This document shows, in pieces, positions 35,537 through 46,905 of a DNA stretch of 64,000 nt; within the stretch, counting starts at the first letter, position 1, and each line of letters opens with the position of its first letter. Position numbers and translations under genes: made by a program. Below the pieces are notes generated by a model. It searched no databases. It was not told where the DNA came from and saw only the letters and a list, made by a program, of their open reading frames with translations. This DNA is from Margaritifera margaritifera (Eukaryota; Mollusca; Bivalvia; Unionida; Margaritiferidae), in the NCBI GenBank assembly GCA_029931535.1, contig JAQPZY010001664.1:7784001-7848000 (forward strand), in the 5' to 3' direction.

Positions 35537-36288
35537 TGTTACGACTCTATGGTCTAAGAAAAATGTAACAGAAAGAAAGTGAAACCAACAAATCAAGTAA
35601 AAATCAACAAGCAATTTATTACTAGATAATTAAAATGAAAAATCAAAAAAAGTCACTTACAGTAATGTGTTTTGAAATCCTAATAATCCAATAAGAATGA
35701 TTGTTCTAATCACAAGTCCTAAATATAGAATGTTCCGAATTCACGGCTGTGTCCTTGAATGTTATGATGTGCTAATGGTCTCCAAAGTCCTGATGTACTA
35801 GAAATCTTGATGTGCTGATGTCAAAATGAAGTATTCCAAAATCTCTGAATAAGTTCACCTAAATTCCAAAATTATCAATTAAAAATCCAAAATCCAAAAG
35901 TTTATGAGCACTGTTATAATCCAATGAATATTTAAAATAATTCCTCTCTTAGAATTTGGAATGAATTTTCACAACTGTAATAGCTCTTTACAAGACTGAT
36001 GGTAATGTCAAAACTGAAAAAATGTCCACCAAACATGGTATATATAAAGATTGGTCACATGACAGAATGTTCTAGAATATGAGTCATCTTAATGGAATTC
36101 TAACTGTAAACAAAATTCAACCTTGACCTTCAAATTGAGAAAACATATTGATCAAAACAACCTAATTCAAGGACACTAGTTAAACATGTTTTTCCTGATA
36201 ACATTAAGATTTAAGCAAATATTAAAGTGAAGAAACATTTACAATTTCCTAAAATATTTATAATATTATATAAACATCATACATAACA
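35537..36288. mobile_element. Solo LTR inserted in Polinton copy 1
   Basis: Starts TGTTACGACTCTATGG, ends ATACATAACA, with TG...CA ends in the inverted TGTTA/TAACA form. A 4-bp duplication CTTT flanks it (35533-35536 and 36289-36292); copy 2 has the uninterrupted site near 54710 (TATCGTTGGACAATTC). About 750 bp, no ORF. A relative sits at a different place in copy 2 (57188-57928). Confidence 0.85.
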
Positions 36289-36309
36289 CTTTGGACAATT
36301 CAGCTTCTT

Positions 36310-37170
36310 CTAAACAATAACTGTCATCTTGCCACTAAAAGCATCCAGTGTCAGAAATCTGTCAGCGGTAATTACTGTATAAACATGATAGTTTACGGCT
36401 ACTGCTGGTGCTATAGGTTGAAGAGTCCACTTGACTTCAACATCTGCCATAGAATCTTTTGTTCCGTTCCAAATGCTTAGAAACATCAAAGTGATAAATA
36501 GTATACAGCTTTGCAAATTCATCTAGAGATATTTTGTTCCTGTATCAACGTCCTGATATTTTTGCATAGCTTCCTGAAGCATAAGATACGCTCGCTAATA
36601 ATCTTTCCTAAGCGATGTAAAATTACACTCAAGTTCACGTTCGGGATATTGTCTGCTATTGACTCTGACAGCAATACGAGTCAAATACCTGACTACTTGT
36701 CTCTTGATTTTCATCTCGTGCTGCTGTTTGAAATGCTATAAATATGTGTCTTGGTAGTTCACTGTATGGCAATGTAGCTATTCTCCAGTTCGCAGATAAT
36801 TGCGCTGGTAAATATGTAACACTTTTATAAACGCGCATCTGTTCAAAATAAAGTTTGTTGCTAAACCTGGACAAAAGATGATCCAATTATAGCGTATGCT
36901 AAATAGAAGGCGTTATTTTTTGCATCGACAGCGATAGCTTTGTAAAAACAAATTGTCCGTCACCAACACCAGCTGGACTATGCATGTACGTAATAGGATC
37001 AGATCTTTCCAAAACCAGCGTGTGCTTAACGCCTCTATAAACTGTATCAATGTCGCGACAAAAACCAAAAACGGAAGTTAGTGGCAACATCATGCAAACT
37101 TCAGTGAGAGCACGCCTCATTTCAAAGCCAACATCATAATTTCCGTTTTCTGGATCTACATATCTGAAAA
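36310..37170 (-). pseudogene. Double-jelly-roll major capsid protein, C-terminal two thirds (copy 1)
   Basis: Pieces read FRYVDPENGNYDVGFEMRRA, VFGFCRDIDTVYRGVKHTL, LERSDPITYMHSP, RVYKSVTYLPAQLSANWRIA, SELPRHIFIAFQTAARDENQ and finally the conserved end DRFLTLDAFSGKMTVIV. These match the Polinton capsid family. The N-terminal third, present in copy 2, is missing because of a deletion ending near 37170. Confidence 0.85.
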
Positions 37171-37199
37171 GGTTCCTTATATATTTAGTAAGGACCCAC

Positions 37200-38009
37200 G
37201 GCGAGTAAAAAGCACAAAACTAACATATTATCTGATTACAAGATATTTGATGCGACTGGATGTTGACATTAATTTGCTTGTTGCAGCTATTAAATATTGC
37301 AGAGGTGCACTCAGTTGATGGAACATTTACAGAGCTGTCAGAAAACGTTTTCTTCAAGGATCCACCGCAGGCTGATGCTTAGTTCAGAAAAGTAATAGAA
37401 GACCAAACAATTGACAGTAGCTTTTTCATAGAATTCTTGGAAAGAAACCCAACTCTTTTCAATCCAATTCACAGTATGCTTGCAGTAAAGTGATCTGAAG
37501 CAGAAAAGTCACAACATGAGCTTGAGTCTGAACAAACAGAGGTGAATATTATTCCTGCACCTGATCCCATTCCTGTTGATGAAAAACAACATGAAGCAGA
37601 AAAGTCGCAGACAAAGATTGATGATGAAAAAAAGTTAGCCGAAGGGCTCTACAAGGTTGTTAAGTATTCACAAAGACGGATCAAAAGGCTTTTTCCTGTA
37701 CAGTGCTATATTAAAGAAACGACTAGAGCAGGACTTAGTATGAACGCTCTTCACATTTCAAAAATACCTAGCGGTTACTTTAATAATGAGCCTGAGTTTA
37801 CAAAAGAGCAGATGAGAGAACTTGGACCTTATCGAGAAGTATATATTGATAGTTATCTCAGACAAGTTCAAGAGTCCAATATGATTCCTTACCGAAAAAT
37901 AGTAAACAAGATTGATGCGGAATTTCCACATGATGAACCTTTTGTTCCCAAAGAAGAGATACAACCAGAGGGCGAAGAAATAATTGGCTGGCGTTATCAT
38001 ATAATATAA
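37200..38009 (+). pseudogene. Repeat-domain protein, C-terminal part (copy 1)
   Basis: The segment from about 37240 aligns with 62100-62640 of copy 2 (INLLVAAIKY, FTELSENVFFKDPPQADA). After a stop near 37490 an open frame 37542-38009 continues for 155 codons with IPAPDPIPVDEKQ, a Lys/Glu-rich linker, YKVVKYSQRRIKRLFPVQCY, and an acidic end EEIQPEGEEIIGW. That last part has no counterpart in copy 2. No known family. The A/T-rich TCATATAATATAAAAG after it is the promoter-like element of the next gene. Confidence 0.55.
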
Positions 38010-38017
38010 AAGATATC

Positions 38018-38569
38018 ATGGATTTCAAGCACATTAACAAACATCTTGACAAGCAAACGCGCGATGAACTTATTGCATATTATCGCAGCTATCACAAACG
38101 AGCCTACTGTTTTAATAAGTCTTATAAGAATTACAAGCGCCTATTATTTTTCTTGTCTGCTGTTCCATTGGCGATCACTACGGCCGGAGTTGCCAGTGCA
38201 GGTGCTTTCTTAAATCCTTTTCTACTGATTATATCTGGCGTTGGCATTGCAGCTCAGGCTTCTGCAGAAAGCTAGAACCAAAAATTCAAAATAAAATGGC
38301 TATGTGCAAATACGCTTACATTACGTACACAATAATAATAAATCAGGTTTAACATGGCTGATTTGGTCAAGGAGTTTCGCATGATACATAATATTCTTGC
38401 AGAATTAAGTCATATGTGTGTTGTCAAATACGAAACAATTTATACAAAAAAGAAAAAAAATATCGGCATCGCAGCGTTCGAAATAAACTTGTTGATACTG
38501 GTTATACTAAAGCAGAGGAAAATGGCGGATTTTAAACCTAAATGGAAGGTAAAGGCAGGTGATCACTAA
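38018..38569 (+). pseudogene. Polinton membrane protein (copy 1)
   Basis: Starts MDFKHINKHLDKQ, then DELIAYYRSYHKRAY (identical in copy 2), two hydrophobic segments rich in Thr/Ala/Gly (LLFFLSAVPLAITTAGVASA and NPFLLIISGVGIAAQ) and, past a frameshift at about 38272, QNKMAMCKYAYITY and DLVKEFRMIHNILAEL. The layout of N-terminal helices, a membrane hairpin and a C-terminal helical bundle recurs in other Polintons; the role is unknown, perhaps a virion or host membrane. Confidence 0.6.
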
Positions 38570-38602
38570 AATTTGGTACCATCTATGCTTGTCTTGACAA
38601 AA

Positions 38603-38899
38603 TCATACAAAGGACTTCTTGCCGCCAAGCTTATTGTACTCTTCTCCTAGCGCGCGTATGGATCTTTCTAGTTCTATGGCGATAAATGTGTAAAAATCAA
38701 AGTGTTCTAGATGTTCCTTTGACGTCCGATAAATAATTTTGTGAGCGTCCTTGACAAATTTGTAAGCGCCGTTTAACGTTCTTATTTGTTGTATCATCCA
38801 GCTGACGTGTTCAGATTTCCAACCTAGTGGAAATTTTACATTGGCGACGTATGCGCGCTCATGTGCAGCCGTTATTAATTTTGAATCGTATTCAAACAT
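38603..38899 (-). CDS. Small helical Polinton protein, intact in copy 1
   Basis: 98 codons starting at AGTATATAATG. It contains DSKLITAAHERAYVANVKFP, GWKSEHVSWMIQQIRTLNGA, and the C-terminal ERSIRALGEEYNKLGGKKSF. Predicted mostly helical with no transmembrane segment or known domain. Only its last 30 or so residues survive in copy 2 (63240-63350). It lies between the membrane protein and the YqaJ-type nuclease, with the same relative order in both copies. Confidence 0.6.
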   Translation of the reverse strand: MFEYDSKLITAAHERAYVANVKFPLGWKSEHVSWMIQQIRTLNGAYKFVKDAHKIIYRTSKEHLEHFDFYTFIAIELERSIRALGEEYNKLGGKKSFV

Positions 38900-39143
38900 T
38901 ATATACTACATTTTTTTATTTGTCTCTAATTCGAGTACGAGTTGTTGCAGTTTTGATTAGGCGTGCTTAATCGTCCTGCCATGATCAGGTTCACGAACAA
39001 TATGATTGTATGAAATTTTTTAAAAATTCCAGAGCAACACGGCGACCAGCTTACCGCTAGGATACTTTTTTGTGATACTATCTATGGCGTCAGAAAGGCA
39101 ATCAGGTTGGTCGTGGACGCTTGTGATAATATACTCGTATTCT

Positions 39144-39410
39144 CTATGCAGATCTTTCTATGGGAAAAAAGTGATAATTCTGCTTCAGTAGATTCGACAA
39201 GGTCAACATATTTGCTGCCAGTGATGTTAGCGTGCCAAGTTTTTTTCTGGCTAAATCGTCTGGCGTCGCAAACGGACAGATGCCAAGAACCGTGGCCAAC
39301 TCGGAATCACCAACTGTTACCGACATAATCGAATACCATTCTGGCGACTTCTGCTTCATCTGATGTGATTTCAAAAAACGTTTCCAAGATAGCATTCACG
39401 TCCGTTATTT
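39144..39410 (-). pseudogene. YqaJ-type viral recombinase/exonuclease, N-terminal fragment (copy 1)
   Basis: Contains KSHQMKQKSPEWYSIMSVTV and GDSELATVLGICPFATPDDL-ARKKLG, the S-x-E-W...(G)(G/D)S-E-x-A-x-x-L-G start of the lambda-exonuclease/YqaJ family. The catalytic D-x-E-x-K part is absent. The ATATAA upstream element is present, but the A-T-G expected at its end reads A-C-G (about 39408), so the start is mutated. Such nucleases recombine or process viral DNA ends. Confidence 0.65.
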
Positions 39411-39425
39411 ATATTATAAGATTTC

Positions 39426-39885
39426 TTCAATTCATAAACAATTAGTATACAACAATATGGCTGCATTTTCGAAAATACTAGTAAGAGGCCAAATTTTAAA
39501 AAATATGTTTGTAAAAGCCCTCTCTCAAACTGGGTGCTAGCCCTGCTGAATAATTTAGTCCCTCAGCAGCTAAGGAATATATCGGAATCGCATTACCACT
39601 GCACCTGGTCGCTTGTGTGAACGGTTTCAAACGCGGGTTTTTAGCCCATAACTTTTTAAACTTCCTGCAACTCTTTGGTTGTGTTCACATCGGAAATTAA
39701 AGCAGTCCCCCTAACTGGACTAAAGCCCAAATGCCAATACAAGTGTGGCCGATCCTGTGAGACAACAGACCTTGAACCAGCTAATTATACATAGGATTCA
39801 TTATATATATATAATACTATACTAGGTTTCCAAGTTTATGGTCAGGCAAATTTGCATACTTATGTTACTAATAATAGATCTGCAA
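39426..39885. other. Host sequence after Polinton copy 1
   Basis: No gene recognised. No right terminal repeat of copy 1 can be identified here. Confidence 0.4.
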
Positions 39886-40130
39886 TTAAAGGAAGTAACT
39901 CGTGTATGCCAATATTTCCGTAATCATGGAGGTAATTCGTGTGTGCCAAATATTTCAGTAATCATGGGAGGTAAATCGTGTGCGCCATATTTTCACCAAA
40001 CTGACAAATAAAAAGCTAATTGTAACTATTGGTAGTATGATAAAATAGGGGTACCGGAAACATATACGATTTCCCAGGTTCCGGCCGAGCGATAGCGAGG
40101 ACAAGGACCTGGAAAATCATGTATGTGTTT
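39886..40130. repeat. Short tandem block followed by a hairpin
   Basis: Three copies of an about 50-bp unit (GGAGGTAATTCGTGTGTGCC with TATTTCAGTAATCATGG) at 39890-39990. A hairpin follows at about 40045-40125, with arms ACATATACGATTTCCCAGGT-TCC and its complement around a GAGCGATAGCGAGGAC loop. Confidence 0.65.
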
Positions 40131-42486
40131 TAATACGATTATTATAGCATACTACTTGTTACCAGCCTTCAAAATCGGTTTGTCACAGAGGATGGTTGAA
40201 CCAGTGAGCTAGTGATATACGTTGGACCATATCACCGTCGAATGAGGCCAGCAAGTGGGTATAATTTACGAATATATGAGTGCCCCATAGCCATAAACAC
40301 ACACACACACATACACACATCTGAGAATGCATTCATGCAGACAGATTAATTATTTCTTTTTGTCGCATGTTCAACCCCAATTTTCCATAAATGACTTTTA
40401 ATTTATATCCATGTAAAGATTATTTTTACATGGAATATGTATCTGATCAAGTGTAATATTATATGCTAAGATAACAAAATTATATTGCATTTGTATGATG
40501 CCAAATTGTTTACAAAACTGAGAACAAGTGTGAACTCGAAATCGATTTTCAGCTCAACGGTTTTTCTCATCACCGAATTATGTCCTTCCCCATTACTTGG
40601 TGAAAAGAATACCAGCTCCTAATTCTGACATAGTTTGGCCAGTTTAACAAGAAATCCTTAAAAGGTCGTTTTAACGAATTTGTCTCGTGATAGAAAGTTG
40701 GTTAAAAAAAAAAACAGACTATGTAATTAAAATATTGGCATTGCGATAAAACAGATGGAATGGTCAGTTACTATAGTTTTTTGGAGTTTTGTAGAACTTG
40801 TTCTTCGAAAAAAGACATTTTTCTGTCTTACGCATCGAATCACATTCCTAGCCAAATTCTAAACAGTTTTTGATATTTTAGCTGGAGTTTTATAGCAAAT
40901 CAAAAGAGCTCAGATAGAAACAAACTCATGAAAAAGACACGCTGGCGGTAATCTCTATTTACATTTTCAGTTTGTTGAACAAAAGAAAGCCTGCCATGCA
41001 AGCCCCTGTAGAACAAATTTTATACAGTCGGACAAATGTTGTATACTTGGGTAAACAGACCACTTTCTAGTAATGGCGAAAAGGAAACTGTAAAGTTTGT
41101 ATTACTGTAAATATTTATATTTTTAGAATATTAGTTTTTAGACTGATTCAAGTTAGAAATAAATGAATGAATAGATTGAAAAGTTGTCATCCCAGAAAGA
41201 ACGATATGTTCACTACTCTAACAACTTAATGGAGTCTGGACCAGTCAAACTCCAGGGAACTTTTAATAACATTTAACAATCAATAGACCTGCTAGACTCT
41301 GGAATATTTTGAAATTGTATTACTAAATCAAATGGAGTTGGTAAAGTGCAACAATTGTGGTATTGAAAAGTCACCATACAAAATGGAACAATTGAAAACC
41401 AAATCACCAAACGAAATGGAAGAAATAAAAACCATATACCAACCTTGTAAAGAAGATTGCATATTAAAAGAACAGTTTTACTGGGGAAGACCGAAAGCAT
41501 ATTAACGTGTGCTAAACGATTTTTTTTAATTACAGATTAAAGTGTTTATCCGATAAAATAATTAGATACAGATTTATGCTCATATACAGCACCCACCCAC
41601 CACCCTTCTCCACTCATTACGAATCTACTCGTTCATATACGTGTTATTTTTTACAAGCAAAAAATACCATTCGGTGCATAACTGAATTAGTATCTTTGTT
41701 TCTTCCATATCTGCATATTCTGCTTTTTTTTTTCTGACTCAACTTAGTAACATTTAGTGAGTTTTGGGAACAACTAGTGACATTGTGTGACAATTAGTTG
41801 GTGACACTTGGTGATAATCAATTAGTTAGTACCTAAATAGTTATGCACAAACAGTACAACTATTGTCCTAACTCAACAAAGGACACATGGAAGTTAATGC
41901 AAACTGTTAAAAGCAAATGCCTTAACGAGATGGATGAATTTAACTCACTAAAAGCAGCAAGCAAATTGATATCAATTTCACAATCAGAGAAAAGACAGAA
42001 AGGGGATATACAACAGATGGAATTTTTACAATATTATGGAAGAAAGCCCGGGTGTTAAAAAAAAAGTAACAAAAGAAGAGGTATACAAGCTTCTGAAAGA
42101 AGAACGAAAAATGCAAAAGAAAAATTAGACAATTTATTCGATAAACCACGGACATAAAATCACGTCTGAACAAATTCTTTATTTTACAACGGATTGAGCA
42201 AAGACAATGGTAAGAGATCGACGAGGATCTCAAACAAACGGAAAGAAATTGCGTAGCACCTTAGAAGAAGAATTAGAATCAGAACAAACAGACGATGTAA
42301 AAGAGGAAAAGGTATTATTTTGGACACTGAATATATCCAACTTTCTGTTGCTTATTGATAATGGCTACGTCATTTACATATTGGAGTCATTGCCAAAACC
42401 AAATGTACGACATGAAAACAAAAAGCAGAAAGGCATGCTTTTCTTAAAAAGGAATCAAAGTTGGAGACTTTGCAAATCAAAATAAT
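40131..42486. other. Host non-coding sequence with unassigned short frames
   Basis: Frames at 41843-42058 and 42207-42485 (+) are Lys/Glu rich and could be parts of one unrecognised ORF broken between 42058 and 42207. No domain or splice structure supports them. The remainder is AT-rich. Confidence 0.35.
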
Positions 42487-42860
42487 TGTACAACCATGGC
42501 AGGCCCGACCATATAGGCGAACTAGGCGGTCGCCTAGGGCGCCAGGCTTTAAAGAGGGCCAAATTAAATGCTAAGGGGCGCCAAATTTGTACAACATTAA
42601 AACAACTTTTACAAACCTCCAATCTTGTAGTTTTTGTGCTATTTACATGTCCGAAAAAAAAAAACAAAAAAAAACAACAAACAAAAAAAACAAAAACAGT
42701 AAATATCATTTACGACGCATCGTTGGATACCGTTTTAACAGTATCATGCAGCATGTTGCTGCAACAACTAGTCGGTTACAAAATAGGACCACTTTCTAAA
42801 TTCTCTTTCGATGAGTTGTTTAAACTGTTTCTGCCTTGATCTAAGTCCGAGTTTACCAAG
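42487..42860. repeat. Possible transposon end (GC-rich) and poly-A run
   Basis: CATGGCAGGCCCGACCATAT and GGCGGTCGCCTAGGGCGCC are GC-rich and palindromic in an AT-rich surrounding, recalling ends of hAT-like elements. No partner end is identified. An A/C homopolymer block follows (42655-42700). Confidence 0.25.
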
Positions 42861-43300
42861 GACCACTTAATTGTGTATAGATTGTTACCAGATAAATGTG
42901 TACCTTACGTAAATTCCATGTAGACTAGTGTTTTTGTGTATAGATTGTTACCAGATAAATGTGTACCTTACGTAAATTCCATGTAGACCACTTAATTGTG
43001 CATAGATTGTTACCAGATAAATGTGTACCTTACGTAAATTCCATGTAGACCACTTAATTGTGTATAGATTGTTACCAGATAAATGTGTACCTTACGTAAA
43101 TTCCATGTAGACCACTTAATTGTGTATAGATTGTTACCAGATAAATGTGTACCTTACGTAAATTCCATGTAGACCACTTAATTGTGTATAGATTGTTACC
43201 AGATAAATGTGTACCTTACGTAAATTCCATGTAGACCACTTAATTGTGTATAGATTGTTACCAGATAAATGTGTACCTTACGTAAATTCCATGTAGACTA
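42861..43300. repeat. 62-bp tandem array, seven near-identical units
   Basis: Units start near GACCACTTAATTGTGTATAG and contain ATTGTTACCAGATAAATGTG and TACCTTACGTAAATTCCATG. ATTGTTACC recurs at 42881, 42944, 43006, 43068, 43130, 43192 and 43254, so periods are 63 or 62 bp. The first and last units share a TAGACTAGTGTTTT variant in place of GACCACTTAAT. Recently amplified. Confidence 0.97.
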
Positions 43301-43756
43301 GTGTTTTATTGATCAATGCCTTTTCGTTTCTATAACTCTTTTTCGCAATACGTGCAACGTTTCAAATTTTTGAGAAAGTCCGTAATGTAATCTTTAATTG
43401 TGTAGGATGTTACTAAGATGCCAAATGAGACAATTGCAATTTTTGACCAAAGTTACATTGCTTTGTGCATCGTATCCAGTAAAGCCATTTAAGTGTATGC
43501 AGATTAGTTATTATTGCCATATTGCAGACACGACCATTCTCTTAAATCAGTCAAATTCCAGACATGACACATTTGCCCCCTGTGTCAAGCTCCTTTGCTT
43601 ATGGTGATTGGCTAATATCGTCATAGTATTATCCCTAATATTTTGCTATCATTCTTTCTATTCTCTCTTAGACATAATCTGCAATATTTTCCGTATTTCA
43701 TGTGCATTTTTGTTTTAACATGTTGGTGGAAATATTTGTATCCATGTTATTGTTAT
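43301..43756. other. Host non-coding sequence
   Basis: Nothing recognised. Confidence 0.4.
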
Positions 43757-43978
43757 TACCGTCAATACTCGCGTATAAATCCATACCAACTGCAAACTGC
43801 ATAGACCTAAATCTGCCGTCGCATAATGCGCCGACAGATCTGGGTCTATGCAGTTTGTAAGGACTAATTAGTAGAACAAACAACATTGACCCTGATCTGC
43901 CGGCACATTATGCGACGGCAGATCAGGGTCTATGATGTTTGCGTTTGGACCTGTCTTATACGCGAGTATACACGGTAT
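43757..43978. mobile_element. Fold-back MITE, family A, long copy 2
   Basis: Ends ACCGTCAATACTCGCGTATA and TATACGCGAGTATACACGGT are inverted repeats. The interior has the two AGATCTG modules with CGCATAATGCG and GCACATTATGCGACGGC centres and TAAGGACTAATTAGTAGAAC between them. Very similar to 11090-11310. A (TTA)n microsatellite follows directly (43978-44003). Confidence 0.9.
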
Positions 43979-44003
43979 TATTATTATTATTATTATTATT
44001 ATT

Positions 44004-46727
44004 CCGCATAAACACTTAAATGTGTAATCATCAAATTCTTGTAGCACATACTAATATACATCTTCCCCAGTTGAACTGTTTTGTTTATGTGCAGTCTTTA
44101 CAACGTTGCTATCTAGTGTTCCTCTATTCATTTGCATTTACTGATTTTTTACCACCATAAATATGGTTTTTTAACAATGCCATTTATTTCAGTAGGACGA
44201 TTTCAAACTATTCCTAATGATTCTTTGAAATCTACTGAAAATACCCTTAAGTTCGAATGGTCCAGTAATTTTCTAGAATAGTGAACATATTACTGGAATT
44301 ATAATTTTTCGATGCATTCATTCGTTTTATTTATTATGCACGGGAAAAACCCAATCGAAACAAAATCATACTGCTTTAAATTTTACTATGACCCAGAACT
44401 CCACTATATTCACTACATTATATATTATAAAACCACAAAACACTGCGTATCACAGCATTATTCCAATCAATGAAGAAATTACTGATGATTCAGATTTAAG
44501 CGAGATCTTAACTGAAATGCACGTGTTTTTCACAGTCGTAATACCCGAAAAGAAACTCCATCTCAAAGCCGTATACTTAAAATGATCACAAAATCTTAAA
44601 GTTGTTAATACAATTTTCTTCTCCTGTAAAAATTATAAACAGTATATACTGTCATTAGGTTGAATAACTTTGTTAATTATGACAATAAAATTACCTCTTT
44701 GGTGAACACCTTTTGTTGGCATACGAGGTTCAAGAACTGTCTTCACGCATTCTCCCTGACGTATCCACTGATATTTCAACCTGTCAGCATAACTTGCAAT
44801 ATTGACCTTTTAGATATGAGTGAAGCAGATACCGCGTATGTTAACTTGACAATCGTAGACCCGCGACCAGCGCAGAGTTTATATACAGTGTAGGCCCAGA
44901 CCTAAATACCGTATATGTGGAATTTTATTTAGTTTTATTTTCGAGCCTAATCTCGAGCAAATTAAGGGAGTAAAGTAATTCGTGTCATCAACTTTTAAGA
45001 TCGAGAAAATTAAATGCACGAAATGCTCCTAAATAGTACATTCGCGAAAACTTTAACCTATGCGACACTTAACCCATATATGGTAGTTCAGCTGCTACCC
45101 ATTCATGCCTAATGCCGGATGAAATCTTACCTTGTTTCTGTTTTAGTAAATGATGAAAAATGTTTAAACATGTTGATATTCCTTAAATTGTCTAGATTAT
45201 TTCTAAATGTTAGAACTTTAAAAAGGCGATAGATTTTGAAATTTGGAGATCAGATTTCAAATTCTACCATGCTAATAGTTCTTTGCTTGTTTAAAAAATT
45301 TGTTCAAACGAAAGTTTTTTAAACGTTTTCAGTTGTAAATTATAGTGGACGACGTCTTTGAATTGCATTGCATAATTTTTGTAACACTGAACTTCAGCTC
45401 TGATACAGTACTTTCCTGTTTCTTTCTGAAAATTATTTCCTTTCAAATTAAAAAAAATAATTATTTTGCAACAGCCTTTTCATATTACTTACCAATCTCC
45501 ATATTCTCTTTCTTTAACTGACATCAAACCTCTGGACAACTGGTGTCAATAATCCCACTGCCCAGGACAAAGTTCTTATACCGCGATAATTAAAATCTGT
45601 GAAGTCAACGTTAATGGCGACAAAAACAACAATAATGCTGGTATAACTGATATCGTCATTCCTCCCCAGGTTGCATTATCGCCATCAGGGGAGCAGTTTG
45701 GAATGCAACATGCACTTGCTTTGGTAATATCAACCAAAAGTCAATGCTATTGCACGCGGCTAATTGACCCTTCAGTCGTGCGCGGCACCTGTCAGTCAAC
45801 CATCGCACGTAAGGCATTCAAATGGACCGCTGACCAGTCTGATAACCCAGCTAGCTGTAAATATTTACCTTACAACATCTGAACTCCACGTGTTTGGGTT
45901 GGACAAAAGATCAGTCGGTCATCAGTGCATTTTCCAATATGTAACATGTACAATTTCAAATATTCATAACTTCACCGTGTAGCTAAAGATCCTTTGTGAA
46001 TCTTTTTTTTTTCCCTCAGGGAGAAACATGCAAAATTTAGAGGTTTACAAAAGCATATCAAAGACATGACGATTATGCCGACGGTGCAACGATAATAAAA
46101 TAGAATATATAGTATTAGTATCACTGTTCATCTCACGTTGAATTTAACAGTTGGTTTAGGTTGAAAACATGGTAGTTCATTGTCTGTACTTTCGGTGACC
46201 TTTTCTTGTTGTCTCGTCTGCATACGTTATATATATTTCATTGTAATCAAGTAGACGGCCTACATCGTATGATATGGTACGGAGATAACGATGATTAGAG
46301 TCGCTGAAAGAATGTACATAGTTTCTGTCATATTCGATATCCTCAGCGTAGACTTAATTGTAGTCAGGTCAAAATATCAAGTAAAATGATAAAATGGTAT
46401 TTTTTTTTATTTTTATTTTCTTGTTGTTAAGGAAAAGGTCAATATAAACTATACCGAAGATAAAATGGCTCTTGGTGGATTCTTCAGCCAAGAGCAATAA
46501 TTAAGTGTGAACAGTTATCGATCAAACTAAAGGGAAATTTTGATATTTATTTGTAATTTTACTGTTATACTGTAGCCGCTGTGAAAGTGAAACTGTTTGA
46601 ATTTCTTTCTTATTATGGGTTGAGCACTGATAGTCTGATCAACTGAAGAATTTAAACTTATATTTCTTTCTATTTTGATTACTGAAATAAAGCTGATTTT
46701 CAGACATTGCGTTCTAGATTGTCTGCC
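44004..46727. other. Host non-coding sequence
   Basis: No gene that I can support. A small palindrome at about 46469-46497 (GCTCTTGG...CCAAGAGC) is the only structure noted. Possible splice-like sites near 45480-45600 (minus strand) lack a coherent frame. Confidence 0.4.
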
Positions 46728-46905
46728 CTCAAATGGGGGAGTGGGTCAGTAGTTAGCATGCCTGACCCACAATCATTGGTTTAAAGGTTTCGAATCTTGT
46801 CAAGACCAGCTCAGGACAGGTACCGTTGTGTGTATCTGGCCAAGCGGCACTTTACTTTTTTTGCTTAGGCACTAAATAGTCTTTCATGTGCTGATATGCC
46901 TCTAA
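46728..46905 (+). mobile_element. tRNA-derived SINE (plus strand)
   Basis: Head GGGGGAGTGGGTCAGTAGTT-AGCATGCC (A-box) and GGTTTCGAATC (B-box) with tRNA-like spacing, then a body with GGACAGGTACCGTTGTGTG and CTTTCATGTGCTGATATGC. Confidence 0.65.

Larger units (their letters stand above)
29700..39425. mobile_element. Polinton/Maverick element, copy 1 (internally deleted)
   Basis: Gene order and sequence match copy 2 (48228-64000) in the same orientation: HNH endonuclease, DNA polymerase B, small genes, pX-like/protease, second pX-like, major capsid C-terminal half, repeat protein, membrane protein, small helical protein, YqaJ-type nuclease. Relative to copy 2 it lacks integrase, the N-terminal half of the capsid protein, pVI-like, penton, coiled-coil genes, ATPase and fibre. 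It keeps the protease catalytic region, which copy 2 lacks. The left 150 bases (TTATATAATG...TTACACAAAAA repeated twice) resemble the copy 2 terminal repeat. No right terminal repeat was found; the match stops near 39425. Confidence 0.85.

Noticed and set aside
42861..43300. CRISPR array
   Set aside because: Units are contiguous with no unique spacers, and the surroundings are animal DNA.
44690..44895. Possible promoter and first exon on the minus strand (TATATAAA at about 44885)
   Set aside because: No continuous frame follows and no partner exon could be found; a TATA-like word alone is weak in AT-rich DNA.
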